DNA of 43,614 nucleotides from NCBI GenBank assembly GCA_004294945.1, contig SHOL01000001.1, positions 1 to 43,614 on the forward strand. Direction: 5' to 3'. The notes below the pieces were generated by a model that worked only from the letters and a program-made list of their open reading frames with translations, made no database searches and was not told the origin of the DNA. Positions 33,897-41,159 of the stretch are shown here, piece by piece. Position numbers and translations under genes: made by a program. Position 1 is the stretch's first letter, and each line of letters opens with the position of its first letter. The stretch is from Treponema sp. Its GTDB lineage: Bacteria > Spirochaetota > Spirochaetia > Treponematales > Treponemataceae.

Positions 33897-34424
33897 ATGC
33901 AGGAATCCTTGCGCAGAAAATTTCTGCCGCTTTTGTTGACCGGGTTGGTTGTTTTGGCAGATCAGATTACAAAGTGGCTGGTCAGTATACTGGTAAAACC
34001 CTGGACTGTCGGCTTTACCATTTGGGATGATTTTTTTCGGATAATTCACGTGTATAATCCTGGAATTGCATTCAGTATCGGCGGCTCCTTGTCGGATTCT
34101 GTCCGCGGAGTCCTGTTCGGTTTGATGCCGTTACTGGTGATTGTCATTGTGTTGATTGTGTATTTTCGCAGTGACGAATTTTCCGTGTTGCAGCGATGGT
34201 GCATTGCAGGAATAATAGGAGGGGGCTTGGGCAATCTGATTGACCGGTTCTTCAGAGCTGAAGGAGTCCTTGATTTCCTGGATGTAAAATTCTACGGAAT
34301 ATTTGGCCTTGAACGATGGCCGACTTTCAACATTGCGGATTCAAGCGTTGTTATCTGCGGAATTATCCTGATGTTGTCTCTTGTATTGGGAATACGCGAA
34401 AGAAAGGATGAGAGTGATGAATAA
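33897..34424 (+). CDS. lspA: Lipoprotein signal peptidase (signal peptidase II)
   Basis: LspA cleaves prolipoproteins in the inner membrane, including predicted lipoproteins such as the ApbE of this window. The 175-residue protein has four membrane helices and the family motifs NPGIAFS (about residues 56-62), GNLIDR and FNIADSS. The last two supply the two catalytic aspartates. A DQITKW-type stretch after the first helix is conserved. GGAG precedes ATG 33897; the open frame extends upstream only into repeat-like sequence. The stop overlaps the next small gene by 8 bases. Confidence 0.95.
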   Translation: MQESLRRKFLPLLLTGLVVLADQITKWLVSILVKPWTVGFTIWDDFFRIIHVYNPGIAFSIGGSLSDSVRGVLFGLMPLLVIVIVLIVYFRSDEFSVLQRWCIAGIIGGGLGNLIDRFFRAEGVLDFLDVKFYGIFGLERWPTFNIADSSVVICGIILMLSLVLGIRERKDESDE

Positions 34425-34698
34425 AAAACTGAATACGGTGCTTTTTCTGCTTGGCGGCACGTTCGTGAACCTTGTGCTCGCACTTGTTTCAATCGGACTG
34501 TTGTTGTTTCTGTTGGGCAGGGTGGAACCCTTTTTGGGCGAACAAACCGCTACGTTTATTCCCTTTGTGTTTCTGGGAGGGATTTTGTTGGGTATGATTA
34601 TGTATCAGAAGCTTTCAAAATGGGTTATCCGGCGATTTAATCTGGAGGATAAAATGGACCCGCTGTTCAGCCTGCGGTCTAAAAAAAGGCGCGACTGA
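34417..34698 (+). CDS. Small membrane protein after lspA, unknown role
   Basis: The 93-residue protein has two or three hydrophobic segments (VLFLLGGTFVNLVLALVSIG; LLLFLLGRV; FIPFVFLGGILLGMIMYQ) and ends in a basic tail (SKKRRD), so the C-terminus is probably cytosolic. It starts within the end of lspA (ATG 34417, AAGGA upstream), suggesting coupled expression and perhaps a related membrane function. I cannot name the family. Confidence 0.65.
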   Translation: MNKKLNTVLFLLGGTFVNLVLALVSIGLLLFLLGRVEPFLGEQTATFIPFVFLGGILLGMIMYQKLSKWVIRRFNLEDKMDPLFSLRSKKRRD

Positions 34699-34707
34699 CT
34701 TTTGATC

Positions 34708-34789
34708 GTCGGGACGGATGTTGCACACACCAATCAATACCAGGCAATGGCTATCAATATCAAGCGATGGCTATCAATATCCGTCCGAC
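34708..34789. repeat. Direct repeats inside a large imperfect inverted repeat
   Basis: GTCGGGACGGAT (34708-34719) is the reverse complement of ATCCGTCCGAC (34779-34789) except for one extra G. Between them are two adjacent 20-base direct repeats (34744-34763 and 34764-34783) differing at three positions. The structure fills the gap between two converging genes, and its right arm covers the last codons of the minus-strand gene. Confidence 0.7.
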
Positions 34790-36405
34790 ATTTCCCGGTT
34801 TGCATCCCGTTGGCATAATTCCTGATAGACCAGTGCCCGTGTCTTCAGTTTTGCCTTGATTTCCGGAGGGAAGGGCATATACCGCCAGAACACGCCCCGA
34901 ACTTCTTTGTCGAGTTTTTGTATCCCGTCGCTTTCTTTTAGAATCCACATGACATAATCGTTGATAAAGTATTCCTTGACGTCGCCTTTGAGCTTCTGCG
35001 CCTGGAACCATTGGTAGTAATTTCCCGTGAGGCCTTCTTCCATCCAGTAGTAGGAAGCTTTTTCTTTGGCAACCTGCCATCGGAGATCGGCGATAGCGGT
35101 CAGTACTGCTAACTGGAGATTCTTGGAATACATGGGTACCGCTATTCTTCCGCGACTGGTAATCCGATTGTATCGGTCGAAGGGTTCCCAGCAAAAGCCG
35201 TAATCGCCGTATGAGGGGATCAAAATTGCAAATGGCGGTATGCGGTTCAGTTGCGATTTATAGATGCGGCAATAGGCTTCGGGATCTATGCTTTCAATCC
35301 AGCGGAGGGTTTCGATCACATTTTCGCGAATTCCGATTTCTCGCGGCGAGGCATGGAAGTATTCCCGGGTGAGAATCGGGAAGTGATTCCCCTGCCTTCC
35401 GCAGGTCATTTTTGCCATTTGCCTGATAGTGTCAAATTCAGCAGATATGCCGGATGTGTTTGTCTGACCACCGCCGCTGGCATCGACTTTCTGTTGTAGC
35501 GATTTTACGTCGGAATCTGCAGATTCGTAATCCCTGATAAAGGATACCAGTTCTTTATCAAGGCTTAACAGGTTTTTTAGAGTTTCGACAATTTCGACAA
35601 GAGCTTTTTTCTGTACGTCTGTATAGGCTTCCTGAATTCCTGAAAAGCCGCCGAGACTGGCATGCTGGAATATGGATTCCAGACGCTGACGAATTTCATT
35701 TTCTGCCCTGTTTTTTTCCTCGGATTTTGCCCGCAACAGATTTTCTGCGCTTTGGAGCTTTCCTTCTGCCTTGTTGAGGAGTTGCTGGAATCTTGACGAT
35801 TCATCTTTTCGTGCCGTTTTAGCTTCGTCTGTGGAGGAAGGATTTATCTTGCCGGCTCCGATTTCTCTGAACCATTCATCAAGATAGAAAACAGCTTCGC
35901 GGGTAGTTTTTTTATCTATGATTTTGGCAAACATGGTTTTTTGTTCGGGTGTCAACAGAGAGGGAAGAAGGAGTCCGAATCTGAGCGCAAGCCGTTTTGC
36001 CGGTTCTGCTCTTCCTGAACCTGTCTTAATGGCAATATTCGATGCGAAGTCCCAGTATGCGGTGATCAGTTGTTGACGGTACACTCCCCGGTCCTTTGGG
36101 TCCTGACAGGTTACATACCGGGAAAGTACCGTATGCAAGCGTTGTGCGCTTTCGTTTTCGTTTCCCAGAACTTTTTTGTAGTACGCAGGGTCGTCGAAAA
36201 CAGTATGAGGGGTTTCTTCAAAGAAATGCGTTATTGTTTCAAAGGACCGTACGGTCAGATCTACCGAGTTTTCGTTATCCTGGGCAACGCCGCTGGCTTC
36301 AAGGGATGTAGAGAATAATGTCTTTTTTGGTATCTGAGGCGACAAAACTGCCGGACTGTTGTCAAGAAGTGCGGCAAGTTCAGGATCAAGTCCTAAATCA
36401 TCCAT
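34774..36405 (-). CDS. Unknown coiled-coil protein of 543 residues
   Basis: No recognised domain. The N-terminal 180 residues are helical and acidic at the start (MDDLGLDPELAALLDN). Residues about 200-320 form a charged coiled coil (FQQLLNKAEGKLQSAENLLR, SEEKNRAENEIRQRLE, then SADSDVKSLQQKVDA). A conserved-looking C-terminal globular domain of about 200 residues (RQMAKMTCGRQGNHFPILTR; YGDYGFCWEPFDRYN; WMEEGLTGNYYQWF) follows. There is no signal peptide or membrane helix. It lies 48 bases after tRNA-Ala on the same strand. The layout suggests a cytoskeletal or scaffold-type spirochaete protein, as inference only. Confidence 0.68.
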   Translation of the reverse strand: MDDLGLDPELAALLDNSPAVLSPQIPKKTLFSTSLEASGVAQDNENSVDLTVRSFETITHFFEETPHTVFDDPAYYKKVLGNENESAQRLHTVLSRYVTCQDPKDRGVYRQQLITAYWDFASNIAIKTGSGRAEPAKRLALRFGLLLPSLLTPEQKTMFAKIIDKKTTREAVFYLDEWFREIGAGKINPSSTDEAKTARKDESSRFQQLLNKAEGKLQSAENLLRAKSEEKNRAENEIRQRLESIFQHASLGGFSGIQEAYTDVQKKALVEIVETLKNLLSLDKELVSFIRDYESADSDVKSLQQKVDASGGGQTNTSGISAEFDTIRQMAKMTCGRQGNHFPILTREYFHASPREIGIRENVIETLRWIESIDPEAYCRIYKSQLNRIPPFAILIPSYGDYGFCWEPFDRYNRITSRGRIAVPMYSKNLQLAVLTAIADLRWQVAKEKASYYWMEEGLTGNYYQWFQAQKLKGDVKEYFINDYVMWILKESDGIQKLDKEVRGVFWRYMPFPPEIKAKLKTRALVYQELCQRDANREMSDGY

Positions 36406-36453
36406 GCTTTGATTCTTCTTCTGTTGTGATGTACGGGGCTAGAAAGGGACTCG

Positions 36454-36527
<74 letters not shown>

Positions 36528-36659
36528 GAGGTAAAGGAAGTATAGCAAAATGACGCCCGAAGAGTCAAGAGTCCGGTTGTCGGGCCCGATGAAACCGTTA
36601 TACTGAGCAGACGGACAGAATTGGTGTCTTTTCCATCAGACTCTGGTAAAGAGTATACA

Positions 36660-36698
36660 CCAGACAACAGAAAAAGACAGATTATTATCGTTGTCTGG
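36660..36698. other. Hairpin upstream of the YchJ-like gene
   Basis: CCAGACAAC (36660-36668) and GTTGTCTGG (36690-36698) form a perfect 9-bp stem with a 21-base loop. It lies in the 243-base gap between tRNA-Ala and the next gene. A short T-run (TTTTT near 36704) follows on the plus strand, but no plus-strand gene precedes it. Confidence 0.4.
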
Positions 36699-36735
36699 TC
36701 AGGTTTTTATCATTGTACCTGAACATGGTTTATGA

Positions 36736-36761
36736 TATACCAGTAGGTATAATACAGGGAG
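36736..36761 (+). promoter_or_regulatory. Promoter, operator-like palindrome and ribosome site of the YchJ-like gene
   Basis: A perfect TATAAT (36748-36753) overlaps the inverted repeat TATACC-AGTA-GGTATA (36736-36751), so a bound repressor would block the -10. GGGAGAG follows at 36757. The -35 is weak (TGGTTT at 36726). Confidence 0.5.
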
Positions 36762-36770
36762 AGAACACGT

Positions 36771-37265
36771 ATGGAAAAACAGGTGTGCCCGTGCGGCTCA
36801 GGAAAAAAATACAGCGACTGCTGCGAACCGGTAATAACAGGAAAACAAAAAGCTGCGACGGCTGAAGCTTTGATGAGAGCCCGGTATTCGTCATATGTTA
36901 AAACTGAAATTGATTTTATTGCGAAATCCTGCCTGAAAGAAGACGGCGATACTGATATCGATATGGATGAAACCCGCCGGTGGAGCGAGAAGTCCGAATG
37001 GCTCGGCCTAAAAATCCACGGGACCAAGCAGGGTGGACCGGAAGACTCTGAGGGAATTGTCGAGTTTTCCGCTTTTTATGTGCTTGACGGATTGAAGGAC
37101 GAGCATCGTGAAGTAGCCGGCTTCAAGAAAGTCGATGGGCAGTGGTTCTATGCGGAAGGCCAGGTTGCGGCAACAACCGTCGTGCGAGCTCAGCCCAAAG
37201 TAGGCCGAAACGAACCGTGCCCCTGCGGCAGCGGAAAAAAGTATAAACAGTGCTGTGGTAGATAA
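36771..37265 (+). CDS. ychJ: YchJ-like protein with SEC-C zinc motifs at both ends
   Basis: The 164-residue protein begins and ends with SEC-C metal-binding motifs: [13 protein letters not shown] at about residues 6-18 and [13 protein letters not shown] near the C-terminus. Between them is the NTF2-like domain of the YchJ/UPF0225 family ([38 protein letters not shown]). SEC-C motifs bind zinc, and the same motif lets SecA contact SecB and ribosomes. The role of YchJ is not established. The promoter overlaps a small palindrome, and a terminator follows. Confidence 0.88.
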   Translation: MEKQVCPCGSGKKYSDCCEPVITGKQKAATAEALMRARYSSYVKTEIDFIAKSCLKEDGDTDIDMDETRRWSEKSEWLGLKIHGTKQGGPEDSEGIVEFSAFYVLDGLKDEHREVAGFKKVDGQWFYAEGQVAATTVVRAQPKVGRNEPCPCGSGKKYKQCCGR

Positions 37266-37304
37266 CCTGTTTCTGGAAGAATACTGCTGACGAGATCTGT
37301 GTAG

Positions 37305-37339
37305 AAGGCTGGTAATCCTGAGGGGTTCCGGCCTTTTTT
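37305..37339 (+). terminator. Terminator of the YchJ-like gene
   Basis: AAGGCTGG and CCGGCCTT form an 8-bp stem (one G-T) with a 15-base loop, followed by a T-run to 37339. Confidence 0.82.
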
Positions 37340-37348
37340 GTTGCTGGT

Positions 37349-37386
37349 GGCTCTTTCAAAACTCGGAAAGTGTAGAAATAGGCTCG
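37349..37386 (-). repeat. Three-hairpin repeat, internally deleted copy D
   Basis: The first 23 bases (37349-37371) are identical to 21425-21447 of copy B. The rest (GAAATAGGCTCG) resembles the opposite end of copy B (GAAAGCGGCTCG, 21555-21566). The central hairpin and most of both outer ones are missing, as expected from an internal deletion. It lies four bases from the stop of the minus-strand GNAT gene, in the same position and orientation as copy B next to its gene. Confidence 0.7.
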
Positions 37387-37390
37387 TGAA

Positions 37391-37963
37391 TCAGACTTTT
37401 TTTGTCATGATCAGCGCAGAGTCGGTTCTGTGTTGCTGTCTGAAGAATGCCGGTATTTGACCCGTGTAGCTGAATCCTTCGGTTTCGTAGATATGGCGCG
37501 CTGCGAGCCACTGTTCGTTGACTATAAAATGAATGGCCTGTATTGAGGGAAAGCAGAGCAGGAGGTGAGAGACCGCCGTTTTGAACAGAAATCTTCCTGC
37601 TCCTCCACGAACGGCAGGAAGCACAGCAAAGGATGATATATATAGAACGGATCCGTCCTTGCAATGTCTGTTTCCGGTATCATGATCAAGCTGGTATGCG
37701 TCCTGAGCTTCCTGCGGAATGGAATCCCAGATTTCGCTGCAAAAATATCCCGAGATCGTACTGTTTCCCGAAGGGCTCGCAGAATCCAGGGCTTTCAGTG
37801 TGAGAAAACCTTCGGGAAAAACAGTCAACCTGGATTCAAAGGTGTCTTTTGTCTCCCTGATTCCAGCAGGAAAGCATTCTCTTTCTATCCGCATTATGGC
37901 ATCAAGATCCGCTATCTGCGCGCGGTGAACAGATTTTGTCCTGTCAGACGCCAGGGCTACCAT
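37391..37963 (-). CDS. GNAT-family N-acetyltransferase
   Basis: The 190-residue protein carries acetyl-CoA motif A as VLYISSFAVLPAVRGGAGRFLF (R-x2-G-x-G form, about residues 106-127) and the motif B region VNEQWLAARHIYETEGFSYTG. The N-terminal IADLDAIMRIERECFP is typical of RimI-like GNATs. The acceptor is unknown. It is the third gene of a NYN - UDG-like - GNAT operon and overlaps the preceding gene by 7 bases. Copy D of the repeat follows its stop. Confidence 0.87.
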   Translation of the reverse strand: MVALASDRTKSVHRAQIADLDAIMRIERECFPAGIRETKDTFESRLTVFPEGFLTLKALDSASPSGNSTISGYFCSEIWDSIPQEAQDAYQLDHDTGNRHCKDGSVLYISSFAVLPAVRGGAGRFLFKTAVSHLLLCFPSIQAIHFIVNEQWLAARHIYETEGFSYTGQIPAFFRQQHRTDSALIMTKKV

Positions 37964-38703
37964 CCGAGAAGCTCGCTTCTGTGTGCGGTTCCGAGCTCGA
38001 TCAGGTTTTCGGAAAGACTCCGTTGTGCCATGAAATGGGCTTTCAGGTCTATGGAAAACCTGTTCATGGAAAAGTGCTGGAATACCAGCACCTGCTTTTC
38101 CGGAGCAAGCGGAGGAATGCCTGCATAGCAGGCAGAAAGAGTTGCAGCATATTCCGAGAACAAACCGGACGGTTTAAGCTCGCTGTAACCGACAAGCCAC
38201 AGACCGCAGCCGAGCCCGGTATGGAGTTTTGCCGTTTCCCGGGCCATCCAGTTCTGGGTCTCATTGAAAAAGGAGGCGAACCGTGTGCCGCCGAGCCGTG
38301 CCATATAGCTCAATTGCTTTGTTTTGGCAGTATGGATCGGCGTCTTGTTCAGGATAAGGACGTTTGAACGGAAATCTATTCCGAGTTCAGGATTGTTCCT
38401 GAAAAATCCTTCGCCAAGTTTTCCTGCCTGTCCGACCAGATACCGCCTGTTTTTTACCAGCTGTTCGTCCTTGCCGGGATTGTCGCCGATAACAATGAGA
38501 GAAATCGTATCGCCTGCAGTAATATCGTCGAGCGCGCGGTTGTAGACTACCGGCGTTTCGAGCGGATACTCCGGCGTGCCGTCGTTGACTGCTGCCGCTC
38601 TGGCAAGGGGACTGAGCCAGTCCGAATTGGACTCCCATTCCAGACAGACAGCGCGAAAAGCTTCTCTGAAAGCCGAAAAGGCTCTCCATTGGTGTTGATG
38701 CAT
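37957..38703 (-). CDS. Uracil-DNA-glycosylase-superfamily protein, variant active site
   Basis: The 248 residues contain a UDG-fold core. Motif A is VIGDNPGKDEQ, then RRYLVGQAGKLGEGFF (compare GEAPG-x2-ED...PFVGRAG-x-LL of family 4/5), then NVLILNKTPIH. The C-terminal motif is VFQHFSMNRF, where family enzymes have H-P-S. There is no four-cysteine iron-sulphur arrangement as in family 4. It may be a divergent glycosylase, or a UDG-fold protein with another role. It lies 14 bases after the NYN gene and overlaps the GNAT gene by 7 bases. Confidence 0.75.
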   Translation of the reverse strand: MHQHQWRAFSAFREAFRAVCLEWESNSDWLSPLARAAAVNDGTPEYPLETPVVYNRALDDITAGDTISLIVIGDNPGKDEQLVKNRRYLVGQAGKLGEGFFRNNPELGIDFRSNVLILNKTPIHTAKTKQLSYMARLGGTRFASFFNETQNWMARETAKLHTGLGCGLWLVGYSELKPSGLFSEYAATLSACYAGIPPLAPEKQVLVFQHFSMNRFSIDLKAHFMAQRSLSENLIELGTAHRSELLGW

Positions 38704-38717
38704 TCCGATGTTCCGTT

Positions 38718-39425
38718 TTAGCGTATGCGCGAAATAAAGACGGTACTCGGAGCATCTTCCCGTTCTTTCTGGACGCGGTATTTTTCTTTCCGGTTTGCGA
38801 AATAATCGACGGGTTTCCGTACACCGAGTTCTCTGAGATCAAAATCCGGTTTTACTTGCCTGATGTACTGCATCAACTGGGAAAGCATTACCCATCCTGA
38901 TGCGTCCGCAAGCTGGTCGACAGCTTTGTCCAGGAGTATTTCTGTCTTGTTGCGTTGTTCTTGAGGCTTCTTGTCATTTTTTGATTCTTTCTTGGGTGGT
39001 TCGATGTGGAGGAACTCGTTACAGGCATTGACGAAGGAGGTTGGAGTCTTTTTTTCGCCTATGCCGATTACGTATTTTCCCTGTTCGCGGATGCGGCTTG
39101 CCAGGCGCGTGAAGTCGCTGTCGCTTGAAACGATGCAAAAACAGTCGACATGCTGCAGATACAGGAGATCCATCGCATCGATTATGAGTGCGCTATCTGT
39201 GGAATTTTTTCCGACGGTGTTGCTGAACTGTTGGATGGGCTGGATTGCGTACTCGAGCAGGAGGACTTTCCACCCTTTCATTTTTTCAGAGGTCCAGTCG
39301 CCGTAGATGCGGCGGACAGAAACAATTCCATACAGGGCAATGTTTTCCGAGATGTCGTCCAGAAAACTGTGCGATATGTTTTCCGCGTCTATCAGGACAG
39401 CGATGTTTTTGAATTTTTCCGGCAT
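38718..39425 (-). CDS. NYN-domain nuclease-like protein with a C-terminal OST-HTH/LOTUS domain
   Basis: The product is about 235 residues. The N-terminal NYN (PIN-like, LabA/DUF88) domain has the acidic residues expected for metal-dependent RNA cleavage: LIDAENIS near residue 12, STDSALIIDAMDLL near 75, and SSDSDFTRLASRIREQG near 100. A charged linker (KKESKNDKKPQEQRNK) leads to a C-terminal winged-helix LOTUS/OST-HTH domain (DKAVDQLADASGWVMLSQLM through VDYFANRKEKYRVQ), which binds RNA in eukaryotic relatives. ATG 39425 is chosen for the GGAGG upstream and the family start; the frame extends to 39473. It heads a three-gene operon. Confidence 0.88.
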   Translation of the reverse strand: MPEKFKNIAVLIDAENISHSFLDDISENIALYGIVSVRRIYGDWTSEKMKGWKVLLLEYAIQPIQQFSNTVGKNSTDSALIIDAMDLLYLQHVDCFCIVSSDSDFTRLASRIREQGKYVIGIGEKKTPTSFVNACNEFLHIEPPKKESKNDKKPQEQRNKTEILLDKAVDQLADASGWVMLSQLMQYIRQVKPDFDLRELGVRKPVDYFANRKEKYRVQKEREDAPSTVFISRIR

Positions 39426-39512
39426 TACAGCCTCCCTGTGGTTTGCTGACTTCAGTTTAGCACAGAAATGCACCTCATTACACGAGTTTTTCGAGGTGCT
39501 CTTACCGACTTT

Positions 39513-39557
39513 TCGGTACCGAGCTGTTGTTGCAATCAGGTACCTGATAGCTATACT
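39513..39557 (+). promoter_or_regulatory. Chemoreceptor promoter with two GGTACC-centred palindromes
   Basis: TTGCAA (39530-39535) and TATACT (39552-39557) are 16 bases apart. The spacer is almost filled by the perfect 14-base palindrome ATCAGGTACCTGAT (39535-39548). A second palindrome, TCGGTACCGA (39513-39522), lies just upstream, with centres 24 bases apart. This looks like an operator pair. Confidence 0.5.
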
Positions 39558-39594
39558 TGAACCATAGGCTTTAAAGCCGGAGGGTGTGTGCAGT

Positions 39595-41151
39595 ATGTTC
39601 AGAAATATGCGTATTGGCCAGAAACTTTTTGTGGTGTTTGCGGTAATTCTGGTTGTTTTTACCTTTGGGTTTGTTTCGGTTCTTTTTTCGCTGATGCGGA
39701 TTAACGAGGCGACTTCCGCTATTTATAATCGTGGACTGGTGGGAGTTGAAAACCTGATCGAGGCTGATCGCGATGCGTATCAGAGCAGCATGGCTCTTGC
39801 AGATCTGTTTATACTGGAAAACAATGCCGGAAGTGGAAAAAAACAGGAACTGATGGAAGCTGCAGATACGAATCTGATCCAGGTTCGGGAGCGGTTTGAA
39901 AAATTCACTGCTATTTATTTGGAGATACATGCCGGAAAGCATGCAGCCTTTGGTGTGTTTGACACCCATTTTTCTCTTTTACTTTCGATTACCGGGAAGC
40001 TGAAAGCATTGCTGGCTTCCGGGGAGTATGCTGCTGCCCGGGACATCTATCTGGGAACGTATTCTGGGTCGTTCGAAGCTGCCCGGGGTGCGATGGATGA
40101 GCTGACTGCGGTGATGCTGGAAGAAACCGAGGACAATTATCAGCAGGCGGTGAACTCGTACCGTCAGATACTGGTACTGCTTGGCGTTGTTCTTGCGGGC
40201 ATTCTGCTTCTTTCTGTTTTTTTTGCCATAGTATTGTCGCGTGCGATAACCCGACCGGTTGATGAGGTTAAAAAAATCGTCGACTCGATCGGGAAGGGTG
40301 ACCTGACGGTGGCGATGGATGCTTCGCTGCTGGCGCAGAAAAATGAATTCGGCGAGTTGTCCAGAGCCTTGTCAGAGATGCGGGAGCGTCTGGTAGATGT
40401 CATTGCCGGCGTTCGGGATGTGTCTTTGACGGTAAAAACCGGTAGTGTCGAACTGAGCTCGTCGGCCCAGGCTTTGTCTGTAGGAGCGGCGAAACAGGCG
40501 TCGATTGCGGAAGAAGTGTCTTCTTCGATGGAGGAAATGAGCGGAACTATCCAGCAGACCGCCGATAACGCACGGCAAACAGACACGATTGCGGTAAAGG
40601 CTTCCCTGGATGCCGAAAAGAGCGGTACGGCAGTGAAAGAAGCTGTTGATATGATGAACCAGATTGCGACGAAGATTTCCATTGTAGAAGAGATTGCCCG
40701 CCAGACCAATCTTCTTGCATTGAATGCTGCTATCGAGGCGGCGCGGGCCGGAGAGCACGGGAAAGGTTTTGCCGTTGTCGCGTCCGAAGTAAGAAAACTG
40801 GCGGAACGAAGCCAGAGCTCGGCTGGGGAGATCGGTTCGCTTTCCGGTACAACCGTGGCGGCGGCGAGCAATGTTGCTGCGCTGCTTGAGCAACTGGTTC
40901 CGGATATCAAGAAAACCGCCGACCTGGTTCAGGAGATCAGCACTGCCACGGCTGAACAGCGAACCGGCGTGGATCAGAGTACATCGGCAATTTTGCAGCT
41001 TGATTCGGTTATACAGCAGAATGCGAGCGTGTCGGAGGAACTTGCCTCCACGGCGGAGGAGCTTTCTGCCCAGGCAGAACAGCTTGCGGATCTTCTGCAG
41101 TATTTTAAGATTCCCGACGAGAGCTGGACAAAAGAAATCGATCGGGTATGA
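39595..41151 (+). CDS. Methyl-accepting chemotaxis protein
   Basis: The chemoreceptor is about 518 residues. TM1 spans residues about 10-32, and a four-helix-bundle ligand domain without PAS or Cache motifs extends to about 190. TM2 ([21 protein letters not shown]) is followed by a HAMP domain ([22 protein letters not shown]). The cytoplasmic signalling domain carries the CheA/CheW hairpin tip ([40 protein letters not shown]). Methylation helices are rich in E/Q-A-S. No CheR-docking pentapeptide is seen at the C-terminus. GGAGG is 11 bases before ATG 39595. Its stop overlaps an upstream in-frame ATG of metY, so metY may be co-expressed. Confidence 0.94.
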   Translation: MFRNMRIGQKLFVVFAVILVVFTFGFVSVLFSLMRINEATSAIYNRGLVGVENLIEADRDAYQSSMALADLFILENNAGSGKKQELMEAADTNLIQVRERFEKFTAIYLEIHAGKHAAFGVFDTHFSLLLSITGKLKALLASGEYAAARDIYLGTYSGSFEAARGAMDELTAVMLEETEDNYQQAVNSYRQILVLLGVVLAGILLLSVFFAIVLSRAITRPVDEVKKIVDSIGKGDLTVAMDASLLAQKNEFGELSRALSEMRERLVDVIAGVRDVSLTVKTGSVELSSSAQALSVGAAKQASIAEEVSSSMEEMSGTIQQTADNARQTDTIAVKASLDAEKSGTAVKEAVDMMNQIATKISIVEEIARQTNLLALNAAIEAARAGEHGKGFAVVASEVRKLAERSQSSAGEIGSLSGTTVAAASNVAALLEQLVPDIKKTADLVQEISTATAEQRTGVDQSTSAILQLDSVIQQNASVSEELASTAEELSAQAEQLADLLQYFKIPDESWTKEIDRV

Positions 41152-41159
41152 TATCCGGT

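Noticed and set aside
37391-39425. A complete known defence system in the NYN/UDG/GNAT operon
   Set aside because: No restriction, toxin-antitoxin, CBASS, retron or similar marker gene accompanies it, so only the co-localisation itself is reported.
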